Of a stretch of DNA of 64,000 bases, positions 18,611 through 26,207 are shown piece after piece. The notes below the pieces were generated by a model that saw nothing but the letters and a program-made list of their open reading frames with translations, had not been told where the DNA came from and ran no database searches. The stretch spans positions 124,001-188,000 of the forward strand of contig JASTVH010000001.1 of NCBI GenBank assembly GCA_042862465.1, in the 5' to 3' direction. Every line of letters starts with the position of its first letter. Positions within the stretch are counted from its first letter, which is position 1. The DNA comes from JASTVH01 sp042862465. Its GTDB lineage: Bacteria > Pseudomonadota > Gammaproteobacteria > Pseudomonadales > Oleiphilaceae. Made by a program: the position numbers and the translations under genes.

Positions 18611-19635
18611 CAGTCCATCAAATAGCTGAGCCGTTCACGGAGTATCGGAATCGAATCCTCTGCGAAGAGTAGCAGCAAATCGCACTGGATATCGTAATCC
18701 TCGACGGCGTAATTAAGTTCGATCGCCAGCATCTTGCGCCAGTGATCACTGTTTTGTTCGAGCAGATCGCTGATCTGGACATGCTTGCCCAGGACCGACG
18801 GATGGCTGATGCCAAAATGTGTATCGAGCTGTTCGCCCAGCCCCTTGAGAAACGCGCCGGTAAGAATGCTGGACATATCCATGAGCACTTCAGTCTCCAG
18901 GCCCGGTTCGTCCTTGCTTTTGTAGCCGAGCAGCTTGGCCATGTCATCGAAGCGGCTGTCGGAAAACAGCAGCAGGGCCTCGCCTGCGATTCCCGAGCCG
19001 ATAAAACCCTGGCAGACCCCTGACCAGGTTTCTTCCACATCGGTGACCGAGAGGGCCATGCGCAACTCGGAAGCCGCCAGCATGTTGACCTTGGGAATGG
19101 GGAGTTTGATGAACACATTCAGAAGCCGCGCCAGGAGATCGCCGGCCTGGCCCATGGCCACGTTGGACAGCTCCTGAAGCACATCCTGCCAGCTGGTGGA
19201 GCCGGCCTCTTCGTAGCTCCGCTCCGGGGTGGGGCTGGGTGTGGCTTCCGCCGGCTGGTCCGTTGCTGGGCGATAGACGCCGTAATCGGTAAGCAGGGTG
19301 GCCACCCGGTCGGTGTCGGTGGGCTTTTTGATGAAGTCGATGGCGCCGAGCTTGAGCACCCGGGCGCGGGCTTCCGGCTGGATGTCGCCTGAAACGACGA
19401 TAACCAGTGTCGGTAATTCCTCGGCACGGACGTGCTCAAGCACCCCATAGCCGTCCAGCCCAGGCATGTTCAGGTCAAGGAACAGGATATCCCCCAAACC
19501 CTGGCGCAGCTTTTCCAGGCAGTCTTCGCCGTCGACGGCAAATGTGACGTCGATATCCCAATCTCCGGGAAGCGCTCGGGCCATCTGTTTACGGGCCATG
19601 CCCGAGTCGTCACAAATCAGTACAGGGGTTGTCAT
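18610..19635 (-). CDS. Response regulator with CheC-like output domain
   Basis: A 341-residue protein. Residues 1-120 are a receiver domain with the phospho-acceptor Asp at 54 (DILFLDLNMPGLDG), acidic residues at 9-10 and Lys in FIKKPTD. After a Pro/Glu-rich linker, residues about 145-341 resemble CheC/CheX-type phosphatases: one segment, ELSNVAMGQAGDLL, keeps the Glu and Asn of a CheC active site, while the second, MDMSSILTGAFL, has lost them. It is the first gene of a two-gene operon with a diguanylate cyclase. The ATG at 19635 was chosen because the receiver fold starts there; the frame continues upstream. The CheC assignment is by pattern, not by search. Confidence 0.82.
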   Translation of the reverse strand: MTTPVLICDDSGMARKQMARALPGDWDIDVTFAVDGEDCLEKLRQGLGDILFLDLNMPGLDGYGVLEHVRAEELPTLVIVVSGDIQPEARARVLKLGAIDFIKKPTDTDRVATLLTDYGVYRPATDQPAEATPSPTPERSYEEAGSTSWQDVLQELSNVAMGQAGDLLARLLNVFIKLPIPKVNMLAASELRMALSVTDVEETWSGVCQGFIGSGIAGEALLLFSDSRFDDMAKLLGYKSKDEPGLETEVLMDMSSILTGAFLKGLGEQLDTHFGISHPSVLGKHVQISDLLEQNSDHWRKMLAIELNYAVEDYDIQCDLLLLFAEDSIPILRERLSYLMD

Positions 19636-19835
19636 ACCGGATTCTGTTCCTTCACCCTCGCTGGGTTTTCTGTTCAGTGCTTGTGCCGGACCGTCACAGT
19701 CGCCGCAGGGACGATTCGAGGCCCGCTGGCCGGATTTGGCAAACGGCACAATTGCAAGCCCGAATTGCAGTATAGCAGTGGGATCTTGGCCTTGAGATAA
19801 ATATGTTGATCACGGGTCCTGCTAACACGCGAAAT

Positions 19836-19849
19836 TACAATGCATTGTA
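19836..19849. promoter_or_regulatory. Perfect 14-bp palindrome TACAATGCATTGTA
   Basis: The sequence TACAATGCATTGTA is its own reverse complement. It lies 201 bp upstream of the receiver gene start and about 62 bp upstream of the candidate -10 box. Its size and symmetry suit a dimeric repressor or activator site for the receiver-cyclase operon. I do not recognise the family of regulator. Confidence 0.45.
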
Positions 19850-19925
19850 GTTTTGTGTGTAGCGTGTGGCGATATGTTTTGTGGGCGCTGGTAAGGCGAG
19901 AAAAGGAGAGGGTGGAGAAGAGAGT

Positions 19926-19958
19926 GGCGTCGGATCTCCCTTGCGGGCATCCGACGCC
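19926..19958 (-). terminator. Stem-loop after the DUF1329 gene
   Basis: A 10-bp perfect stem, GGCGTCGGAT (19926-19935) and ATCCGACGCC (19949-19958), with a further CCC/GGG pairing inside the loop. It begins 14 bp after the stop codon of the minus-strand DUF1329 gene. There is no T-run directly after it in either direction, so it may act as a transcript-end stabiliser or a weak terminator rather than a classical Rho-independent one. Confidence 0.55.
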
Positions 19959-19972
19959 AAGTAGCAACTTGA

Positions 19973-21328
19973 TTAACGACGCGCCTCACGGCGGACCGCG
20001 GAAGCGGTGAAGGATCGCCGAGTGAAGCCCGGATCAAAGATGTAGCCGGAGTCCTGGGTGTCGAGCCCGTCGACGAAATAGCGTTTGGCGTCGAGATCGT
20101 AAGTGTTCTCCAGGGTCGTCCACAGCAGGGGCTGGCCGTAGTAGACAATCGGGTGCGCTTCGGAGACCCGCCACAGATGGCCGTCTTCAGCGTATTCTTC
20201 GGTCAGCAGAATCTGCCAGCTGTCCTCATCCAGGTAGAACACCCGGCGGTGGTAGATATGTGGCATGCCCACACGCAGCTTGGCTTCCACTACCCAGACA
20301 CGATGCAGCTCGTAGCGTGTCAGCGCCTGATTGATGTGACCGGGGCGAACGATGTCCTGGCTGCTGACTTCCTTGCTGTGCAGACCGTAACTGTTATAGG
20401 GCACGTAGATTTCCCGCTTGCCCTTGAGTGTCCAGTCGTACTGGTTGGGGGCGCCGTTGTACATGTCCTTCTGGTCGACAGTACGGAAGCCTTCACTGTT
20501 GGGCAGGTTTGTCTGGTACGCCAGGTTAGGCGAGCGACGCAGGCGGCGTTCGCCAGTCTGATAGCGCCATGCCAGACGTGGTGACCGGATCTGGTCCAGA
20601 GTTTCATGCACCAGGTTTCGGGTGCCCGACAGACTGGCAGGCGAGATGATCCGGGTCTTGAGATAGAAGATCTTGTTGTCGATTTCCGATAGCTGCACGC
20701 CCGGCTCGCTGTAGGCGAAGTAATATTTGTACTCCGTCATGATCGGGTTGAAACTGCCGTCCCGCTGTGGCGTGGCGAAGGCGGAGCGGAAGGCCACCTG
20801 CTTGCCGCGATAGCGCAGGATATGATTCCACAGCGCTTCCAGGCCGTTTTCAGGCATGGGGAACGGGCTGGTGGCGATGGTGTTGCGAACGCCATTGCCG
20901 TTTTTGATCAGCGTTGCGGTTTTGGCATTTTCCTTGAGCTTTTCATAGATCCAGTCCGGATAGGCCGCCGTACGACGGGTCTTGTAGACCGGGATGTAGT
21001 AGCTGTCGGGATAGGTGTTCATCATGGCCTGCTGGCCCGGCGTCAGGTGCTCCTTGTAAAGGGAAGCATTGCCGGAATGAATCGTGAACAGGCGCTCGTC
21101 GTAGGGGAATGGATCGACCTCGATCGTACCCGGTTTCCAGTTTTGGGGCGGCTTGGAGAGGCCACCGGTCCACTCCGGGATTGTGCCGGAAGCGTTACCA
21201 GCCCTCTCTGCGCCAACCGGCGTTAGATCCTTTTCAAGACGGGAGACATCCCGTTCCGCAGCCTGAGCGGTGAGACTGAATAGGGTTATTGCCAGAGTCG
21301 AGAGCAAGACGGAAGTGGCTTTTCGCAT
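19973..21328 (-). CDS. DUF1329 exported protein
   Basis: A 451-residue protein with a signal peptide (residues 1-24, ending LTAQAA) and no later membrane helix. The mature part fits the DUF1329 family, with motifs such as LTPVGAERAGNASGTIPEWTGGL near its start and repeated Tyr/Trp-rich beta segments, which recall the LolA/LolB-like fold reported for some family members. DUF1329 genes often accompany RND-type exporters, DUF1302 proteins and hydrophobic-compound metabolism; none is adjacent here. The ATG at 21328 gives a standard signal peptide; an in-frame ATG lies 16 codons earlier. Its function is unknown. Confidence 0.85.
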   Translation of the reverse strand: MRKATSVLLSTLAITLFSLTAQAAERDVSRLEKDLTPVGAERAGNASGTIPEWTGGLSKPPQNWKPGTIEVDPFPYDERLFTIHSGNASLYKEHLTPGQQAMMNTYPDSYYIPVYKTRRTAAYPDWIYEKLKENAKTATLIKNGNGVRNTIATSPFPMPENGLEALWNHILRYRGKQVAFRSAFATPQRDGSFNPIMTEYKYYFAYSEPGVQLSEIDNKIFYLKTRIISPASLSGTRNLVHETLDQIRSPRLAWRYQTGERRLRRSPNLAYQTNLPNSEGFRTVDQKDMYNGAPNQYDWTLKGKREIYVPYNSYGLHSKEVSSQDIVRPGHINQALTRYELHRVWVVEAKLRVGMPHIYHRRVFYLDEDSWQILLTEEYAEDGHLWRVSEAHPIVYYGQPLLWTTLENTYDLDAKRYFVDGLDTQDSGYIFDPGFTRRSFTASAVRREARR

Positions 21329-21466
21329 AGCCGGTTGGAACCTCTTACTGATGGCCGACGCACAGTGAAACATCACGGGCGTCGGTGTCGGAATTGGGTG
21401 TCAGGGACACTAATAACACGCCTTGCCATTTTTGGAATTTTCGCACCAGATGCAAGCAAGTTTTTG

Positions 21467-21481
21467 TGTAATGTTGTTACA
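21467..21481. promoter_or_regulatory. Operator-like repeat TGTAA-N5-TTACA
   Basis: A 5-5-5 inverted repeat, TGTAATGTTGTTACA, lies between the divergent DUF1329 and DUF6586 genes, 139 bp from the DUF1329 start. A second pair, AAGCAA (21454-21459) and TTGCTT (21485-21490), brackets it. This looks like the binding site of a dimeric regulator for one or both genes; no cognate regulator is adjacent. Confidence 0.45.
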
Positions 21482-21582
21482 TGTTTGCTTTTCCACCTGT
21501 CCTGAGAGAGGGGGAGAGGCTGCAGTAATCAGTGCCGGGATCTGATACACTGTTCCCAGAATTTTCCCTGGGAGTCCGCTGA

Positions 21583-22068
21583 GTGATTGCACCCTGGCAA
21601 CGGCTTTTGAATGAAAAGCTTTACCTGGCGAGGCAGCTACTGGATGAAGCCGATAAGGCAACGGATAGGGCCTATGCCCAGACCGAAAGCCGCATTCAGG
21701 GTGCGCTGGCACTGTTAATTCAGACGCGGCAGTTGTATCTGGTGCTGATAGCCCACATCTACCAGCACAAGAAAGTGGAAGAGGTCGCTGGCCTTGACGC
21801 CCTGCGGAATTTGGTTGGTGAGGAGAACCATGAGTACCGGGTGTTGAAAGCGGCCGAAGAAGTCGGTGATCACTGGTGGACCCGACTTCGCCGGCTGGAG
21901 AGGGAAACGCTCACACCCCGGCCGGAAAAGCAGAAGCCGGTGGATGACAACATTATTGCGATGACTGCTGCAGTGGGGGAAGACCGCACGCCGGAAGCGC
22001 TGCGGACACTGATTGACACTGTAAGACATGACGTGAACACACTGTGTGAAAGGCACAGTGAGTGGTAA
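21583..22068 (+). CDS. DUF6586 family protein
   Basis: A 161-residue soluble, helix-rich protein that starts at GTG with GGGAG upstream. Its sequence (for example LLNEKLYLARQLLDEAD and HWWTRLRRLE) fits the small helical proteins named DUF6586 in Pseudomonas relatives. As I recall, homologues lie between topA and sulA-lexA in Pseudomonas, and the same neighbours follow here. No catalytic motif is visible and the function is unknown. The next gene on the same strand starts 62 bp downstream. Confidence 0.75.
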   Translation: MIAPWQRLLNEKLYLARQLLDEADKATDRAYAQTESRIQGALALLIQTRQLYLVLIAHIYQHKKVEEVAGLDALRNLVGEENHEYRVLKAAEEVGDHWWTRLRRLERETLTPRPEKQKPVDDNIIAMTAAVGEDRTPEALRTLIDTVRHDVNTLCERHSEW

Positions 22069-22130
22069 GAAATTCATAGCCTGATCCGATGCGCACGACG
22101 CTCGGGTGAAGCACAACATGGGCGAAAGCA

Positions 22131-22394
22131 ATGCCAACATCATTTCTGGAAATCGTTGAATTGCCGAACGGGGACTTTGCGTTGCGGCGTGTGGACGAAG
22201 AGGGCGCGCCTCTCGTAAAGATTTCCTTTTCCCGTGAAGCTCGGGAGATGCTGCAGGACAATGACCTGACTGTGGCCAAGGCCATGATCACGGCAGGTAT
22301 TCAGGCTGTCGGCTCAATGAGCGATGACATCGATATCGAAGATGAGGACGAGGATGCCTTCTTCGACGATGACCGGCCTCGAACCCTGCACTGA
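22131..22394 (+). CDS. Small acidic protein next to sulA-lexA, function unknown
   Basis: An 87-residue protein with an N-terminal beta-rich half (SFLEIVELPNGDFALRRVD), a middle helix and a very acidic tail (MSDDIDIEDEDEDAFFDDD). It keeps the position of the small hypothetical gene between DUF6586 and sulA in Pseudomonas relatives, as I recall. It has no known domain that I recognise. A 12-bp stem-loop follows 10 bp after its stop. The conserved place near the SOS genes is notable, but there is no LexA box at this gene. Confidence 0.7.
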   Translation: MPTSFLEIVELPNGDFALRRVDEEGAPLVKISFSREAREMLQDNDLTVAKAMITAGIQAVGSMSDDIDIEDEDEDAFFDDDRPRTLH

Positions 22395-22404
22395 TTTTTC
22401 TAAA

Positions 22405-22436
22405 CCTGCCGCCTCGGTTACTTTCGAGGCGGCAGG
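22405..22436. terminator. Strong stem-loop between convergent units
   Basis: A perfect 12-bp stem, CCTGCCGCCTCG (22405-22416) and CGAGGCGGCAGG (22425-22436), with an 8-nt loop. It follows the 87-residue gene by 10 bp and lies 205 bp beyond the sulA stop on the other strand. There is no clear T-run on either side, so it probably ends or protects the plus-strand transcript with help from Rho. Confidence 0.6.
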
Positions 22437-22640
22437 GGTTAGGCGGATATCCCGGCGGCCAGTGAGCCCTCGGTAGGGCCACGACTGTCTGCCCTTCCTG
22501 TCTCAGTCAACTGTCTTCATCCCCATCAGCCTCTCTTCAGTCTCCGACCGTCGTATACAGCAAAAGGCGATGGTTCAGCCAAGACCTCTGTCTCTTCCCT
22601 GAGCCGGCAATGAGCGCTGCTTTCCACTCTCGATTCCGGA

Positions 22641-23126
22641 TTAGCGTTCCCTCAGGACAACACCGTGGCTGTCCCCACTTTCAGACGCCTGTTCAAGACG
22701 GCGAAGTTCGGCTCGGGCCAGGCGGCCAGTCCACAACACCACCGCGTGGCATGTGCCTGCTGCGAGTGCCCTTTCTGCCATCTCCAGCGCATCGTGCTGT
22801 GGTGAGGAACGCAAAACCAGAAGCTGGCCGGGAACGATGCCGTGTAGCTGTTGCCACTTCTGAACCAGGTCGGCGGGGGGATCGATCCACGCAAGCCAGC
22901 GCTCTTCCCGGTTGAGTTGGGTGAGCATGGGGAGCAGAAGCTGGAAATTCTCCACCTGCGAACTTGGCAGAATGATCTCGGTCACGTTGCCCCGGGGGGC
23001 GGTACGCGGCTGTGTTCGAGCAAAATCGGTTTCTTTGCTGTGGCTTGAACGCTGGGTGCCCGTGGTCAACTCAAAGGTCAACGGAGGTTGCCGTGTGGGT
23101 TCGCCTGTCAGACTCAACTGTTCCAT
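22641..23126 (-). CDS. sulA: SulA-type cell division inhibitor
   Basis: A 161-residue protein with a SulA-like core: VTEIILPSSQVENFQLLLPMLTQL, then REERWLAWIDPP, and VVLWTGRLARAELRRLEQA near the C-terminus. SulA binds FtsZ and stops division during the SOS response. It lies 56 bp downstream of lexA on the same strand with no LexA box of its own, so it should be expressed from the lexA promoter. A GGAGG site lies 6 nt before the ATG. ImuA in this window shares the same fold, but this gene's place after lexA favours SulA. Confidence 0.88.
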   Translation of the reverse strand: MEQLSLTGEPTRQPPLTFELTTGTQRSSHSKETDFARTQPRTAPRGNVTEIILPSSQVENFQLLLPMLTQLNREERWLAWIDPPADLVQKWQQLHGIVPGQLLVLRSSPQHDALEMAERALAAGTCHAVVLWTGRLARAELRRLEQASESGDSHGVVLRER

Positions 23127-23182
23127 TATTCTTCCTCCAACCGTTTGGGCACGATGGTATTTCTGGGTGATTGCGATAGCGA

Positions 23183-23791
23183 TCAGTGCATGTCGTTGCG
23201 ACGAATGACGCCGACGCCGAGCCCTTCGATGAACAGGTGCTCTTCACGCAAATCAACCTCAATGGGTTCAAATGATTCATTTTCCGGCAGCAGGCTGACG
23301 CGGTGGCCGGTGCGCTGGAAGCGCTTGACCGTCACGTCGTCTTCGAGGCGTGCCACCACGACCTGGCCGTTATGAACGTCCTGGGTCCGGTGAACGGCAA
23401 GCAGGTCGCCGTCCAGGATGCCGATATCCTGCATGCTCATGCCTTTCACCCGAAGAAAGTAATCCGCCGTGGGTGAGAAAAAGTCCCGCGGCAGGGCGCA
23501 GTAATCTTCGATATTTTCTTCGGCCAGGATCGGGTTACCGGCAGCCACCTGACCCACAATGGGAATGCCCGGATCCTGTGCCTGTTCCGGCAGCCGGATA
23601 CCGCGGCTGGCGCCCGGCACCATTTCGATCGCCCCCTTCCGGGCCAGCGCGCGCAAATGTTCTTCGGCAGCGTTGGCGGACTTGAAGCCCAGCTTTTTGG
23701 CGATTTCCGCCCGGGTTGGCGGATAGCCGGTCTCCTCGATGTAGGTCTTGATGAGGGTCAGGACTTCGGTTTGCCGGGGTGTGAGTTTCAT
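23183..23791 (-). CDS. lexA: LexA, SOS response repressor
   Basis: A 202-residue repressor, the same length as E. coli LexA. The N-terminal winged helix-turn-helix has PPTRAEIAKKLGFKSANAAEEHL (residues 24-46). The self-cleavage bond is A84-G85 (QVAAGNP), and the catalytic dyad is S119 (GMSMQD) and K156 (VTVKRF), so RecA-stimulated cleavage should work normally. Two LexA boxes lie just upstream, the nearer one 12 bp from the ATG, which indicates autoregulation. sulA follows in the same operon. Confidence 0.97.
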   Translation of the reverse strand: MKLTPRQTEVLTLIKTYIEETGYPPTRAEIAKKLGFKSANAAEEHLRALARKGAIEMVPGASRGIRLPEQAQDPGIPIVGQVAAGNPILAEENIEDYCALPRDFFSPTADYFLRVKGMSMQDIGILDGDLLAVHRTQDVHNGQVVVARLEDDVTVKRFQRTGHRVSLLPENESFEPIEVDLREEHLFIEGLGVGVIRRNDMH

Positions 23792-23803
23792 GGTTATTCC
23801 CTG

Positions 23804-23819
23804 CTGTTCTTATGTACAG
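23804..23819 (-). promoter_or_regulatory. LexA box proximal to lexA
   Basis: On the minus strand this reads CTGTACATAAGAACAG, matching the CTG-N10-CAG consensus with an AT-rich spacer. It ends 12 bp upstream of the lexA ATG, so bound LexA would block the promoter or early transcription. Confidence 0.88.
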
Positions 23820-23822
23820 TAT

Positions 23823-23838
23823 CTGTCAATATATACAG
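23823..23838 (-). promoter_or_regulatory. LexA box distal to lexA
   Basis: On the minus strand this reads CTGTATATATTGACAG, close to the ideal CTGTATATATATACAG. It lies 3 bp from the proximal box, giving tandem sites as known for many lexA genes, and supports tight autoregulation of lexA-sulA. Confidence 0.92.
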
Positions 23839-23978
23839 TGATTGGGGCGCTGTAAACCCCTGAAAGTCAGGAAGTGGAATGCGCACATTGAGGGCGGGTC
23901 GTTATCGGGCGGATAATAAGGCGCGAGCAGGATAATGCCGGCCAGGGCGATGGGGGCTCGGACCGGCGGGTGGGCGTG

Positions 23979-24251
23979 TCAGAGGGTTTTGAAGCTTTTG
24001 GGAAAGCTGTTATTGGTCACGCTGACGTCGACATTGGTGACGTCGGCAGCAGGTGGGCCCTTGTGAAGCCACTCGACCAGCTCTTCCAGTGCCTGGTCGT
24101 CACCGCAGGCCAGGACTTCCACCGTCCCGTCAGACAGGTTTTTGGCGTGGCCGGTGATGCCCAGGGGTTCGGCGACGCTGCGAGTCGAGGCCCGGAAGTT
24201 GACCCCCTGAACCTGGCCGGAAACAATCGCCCGGATGCATTTCTCTTCCAT
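23979..24251 (-). CDS. Acylphosphatase
   Basis: A 90-residue enzyme that hydrolyses acylphosphates such as acetyl phosphate or carbamoyl phosphate. The signature GQVQGVNFR carries the phosphate-binding Arg at residue 20, and the catalytic Asn is N38 in GHAKNLSDG. An AAGGAGGG site lies 6 nt before the ATG at 24251; the frame is open upstream, but those residues are not conserved. It stands alone, divergent from the amidotransferase gene that starts 97 bp away. Confidence 0.93.
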   Translation of the reverse strand: MEEKCIRAIVSGQVQGVNFRASTRSVAEPLGITGHAKNLSDGTVEVLACGDDQALEELVEWLHKGPPAADVTNVDVSVTNNSFPKSFKTL

Positions 24252-24347
24252 ATCGTCCCTCCTTGTGCGGAGCTGAGTTGTTACACTGACTTCGAGCGTA
24301 CCAAATATTGGGCATCTCCCGCATAACTGACGGATTAAGGAACCGCT

Positions 24348-25067
24348 ATGGCCAACATGCTCGTCATCAAGACCGGTACCACCTTTGCCTCCATTCGATC
24401 GCAGCATGGTGATTTCGAGGATTGGTTTATTCGCGAGATGAGACGGCCCCGGCTGGATCTCCGGGTCTGTTCCGTTTTTGAGGGAGCGTCCTTGCCTGAG
24501 CATGATGAACTCGATGGCGTGGTCATCACCGGGTCGCCGGCGATGGTGACAGAGGCTGCAGAGTGGAGCGAGCGCACCGCTGCCTGGCTGGCCACCGCGG
24601 TCGAACAGGGGGTGCCGGTGCTGGGCGTGTGTTATGGGCACCAGCTGCTTGGATACGCTCTGGGCGGGCTTGTGGGCAAGTTGCCGCAGGGGCGGGAGAT
24701 TGGTACGCGTACGGTGACTCTCACCGAAGCGGCTGCGGAAGACCCGTTATTGCATGCGTTTCCTCTGTCCTTCCCGGCCCATCTGACCCATCAGGAATCC
24801 CTGCTCACCCTGCCGCCCGACGCGATACTGCTGGCGGGTTCCGAACTGGATCCGCATCAGATCTTCCGGGTTGGACCCCATGCCTGGGGGGTGCAGTTCC
24901 ATCCGGAATTCTCTGCTGAGGTGATGAGGGCCTACCTGGATGAGCAGGAAGAAAAGCTGGACGAAGAAGGCTGGCCAGTGCGGGAGTTGCGGGGCGCCGT
25001 CACGGACACGGCAACGGCCACGAGCTTGCTGGACCGGTTTACTCAGTTTGTGATGAAGAGGGCGTGA
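24348..25067 (+). CDS. Class-I glutamine amidotransferase (GuaA-like domain)
   Basis: A 239-residue stand-alone amidotransferase. The nucleophile elbow GVCYGHQLLG places the catalytic Cys at 95, and His 185 and Glu 187 follow in VQFHPEFS. It resembles the GMP synthase glutaminase domain-type proteins that hydrolyse glutamine or gamma-glutamyl compounds. The substrate cannot be read from the sequence. The 3' end overlaps the convergent DUF1499 gene by 29 bp. Confidence 0.88.
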   Translation: MANMLVIKTGTTFASIRSQHGDFEDWFIREMRRPRLDLRVCSVFEGASLPEHDELDGVVITGSPAMVTEAAEWSERTAAWLATAVEQGVPVLGVCYGHQLLGYALGGLVGKLPQGREIGTRTVTLTEAAAEDPLLHAFPLSFPAHLTHQESLLTLPPDAILLAGSELDPHQIFRVGPHAWGVQFHPEFSAEVMRAYLDEQEEKLDEEGWPVRELRGAVTDTATATSLLDRFTQFVMKRA

Positions 25068-25542
25068 AGCCCTGTTGCTCCAGCTGCCGGCGCCATTCTT
25101 CCAGCCGGCTGCGATTCTTGCCGAAATCACTATAGCCGATGCGGGAGGCGGATCGCAGCTGAATCAGCTGTTGCTCCGGCTGGTAGAGGAACTCCACATC
25201 ATCCACGAAGCGCAGGAGGCGGGTTTTTGCTTCCACGTAGAGGTACTGATCGTCGGCCTGAATTACGGTGACTCGGGGTGTCTCCGAAACCAAGAGCTTG
25301 AGTGCCTGCCAGCCACCGTCGCGGATCTCGTAGGGCGCGATGTAGTGGGTTTCGTCATCCTTGGGCGCAAAGCTGGATACGCAATTCGGCGAGTCCGGGC
25401 AGGCGGCCAGTGTCTGATCGGGCTGGACGCCGAGGTTGTTGGGCCGGACACCGCTGCAGGCGGAGAGCAGGAGACTGAGCATGATGACGACCTTTCCTTG
25501 GTGTGGCTTTGCGTTGAATCGATAATTCCTTGAGTGAGTCAT
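25039..25542 (-). CDS. DUF1499 lipoprotein
   Basis: A 167-residue protein with a basic N-terminus, a hydrophobic stretch and a lipobox LLSAC near residues 24-28, so it is likely anchored to a membrane by lipid. The mature part is a DUF1499 domain with the typical CPDSPNCVSS and RLLRFVDDVEFLYQP motifs. Its function is unknown. The ATG at 25542 overlaps the stop of the upstream gene (TAATG), so the two are translationally coupled. Confidence 0.83.
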   Translation of the reverse strand: MTHSRNYRFNAKPHQGKVVIMLSLLLSACSGVRPNNLGVQPDQTLAACPDSPNCVSSFAPKDDETHYIAPYEIRDGGWQALKLLVSETPRVTVIQADDQYLYVEAKTRLLRFVDDVEFLYQPEQQLIQLRSASRIGYSDFGKNRSRLEEWRRQLEQQGFTPSSSQTE

Positions 25543-26015
25543 TACCAGCGTGCCTTGTCCCACATTTCCGGGTTGGCCCAATATTTCGGGTTGTTCCAGG
25601 TGCGTTTGTGGTTGTAGGTACGGATGTCGTAGGTATAGAGATCACAGGGCGGCTCAGCAGTCAGTGTCTTCTGTCGCTTGAATCCCAGGCCCAGAAAATC
25701 CTGGAATCGCCAGGACTCACTGTGGGCAACCAGAACGGCGATTTGCCGGGCGCCGAAATTGCGCAACTGCCCCAGAAGGAGTTCGCCTTCGTCATGGGGC
25801 AGGTTCTCGAGGGTATCGGTGACCAGGGCGAGGTCGTGCTGCCTGGGCAGGGGGAAGGCGCGGTTGGGTTCGGCCGCTTTGAGCGCCGTGACTTGGCAGT
25901 CCGGGTGATGTTCGGCCCACTGACTGGCGACACGGGAAGCCGTACTGCCACAGGTCAGCAGTGATCCGGGCTGGCAGTTGGCGATGAGCCCGAGCAGTTC
26001 GTCGTCCAGTGTCAT
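25542..26015 (-). CDS. Methyltransferase-like protein, possibly DUF6231
   Basis: A 157-residue protein. It has a Rossmann-like strand order with GSLLTCGSTASRVASQWA (a degenerate glycine loop) and HDLALVTDTLENLPHDEGE, which resembles motif II of SAM-dependent enzymes, and a conserved-looking C-terminal end, NPKYWANPEMWDKARW. I recall this ending from proteins labelled DUF6231 in pseudomonads, with moderate confidence. The ATG at 26015 has AAAGGAGG six nt upstream. It overlaps the DUF1499 lipoprotein gene and is the first gene of that pair. No substrate can be inferred. Confidence 0.65.
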   Translation of the reverse strand: MTLDDELLGLIANCQPGSLLTCGSTASRVASQWAEHHPDCQVTALKAAEPNRAFPLPRQHDLALVTDTLENLPHDEGELLLGQLRNFGARQIAVLVAHSESWRFQDFLGLGFKRQKTLTAEPPCDLYTYDIRTYNHKRTWNNPKYWANPEMWDKARW

Positions 26016-26207
26016 GTTGCCTCCTTTGCCGTCACGGCACCTTTCCTCGCTTTTGGTTAGCATACCTGCAAAGCGCGTCAGTGTCCCGGTAGGTCCGCGA
26101 ATTAACCAGGCGTGACGCGGCTCTCAGTGCCCATCATGGGATGACCCTGAACCGATTCAGCCCCGTAAAGGCCAACAGCGTCAAGTGGCTCTTTCTCCGG
26201 CACCGGA

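Larger units (their letters stand above)
19636..19972. other. Intergenic region upstream of the receiver-GGDEF operon
   Basis: This 337-bp stretch lies between the receiver gene and the end of the DUF1329 gene, both on the minus strand. It holds a candidate minus-strand -10 box TATACT (19769-19774), a 14-bp palindrome (19836-19849) and a stem-loop after the DUF1329 stop (19926-19958). No gene was recognised. Confidence 0.5.

Noticed and set aside
23127..23182. Separate LexA box for sulA
   Set aside because: The 56-bp gap between lexA and sulA has no CTG-N10-CAG; sulA is read from the lexA promoter.
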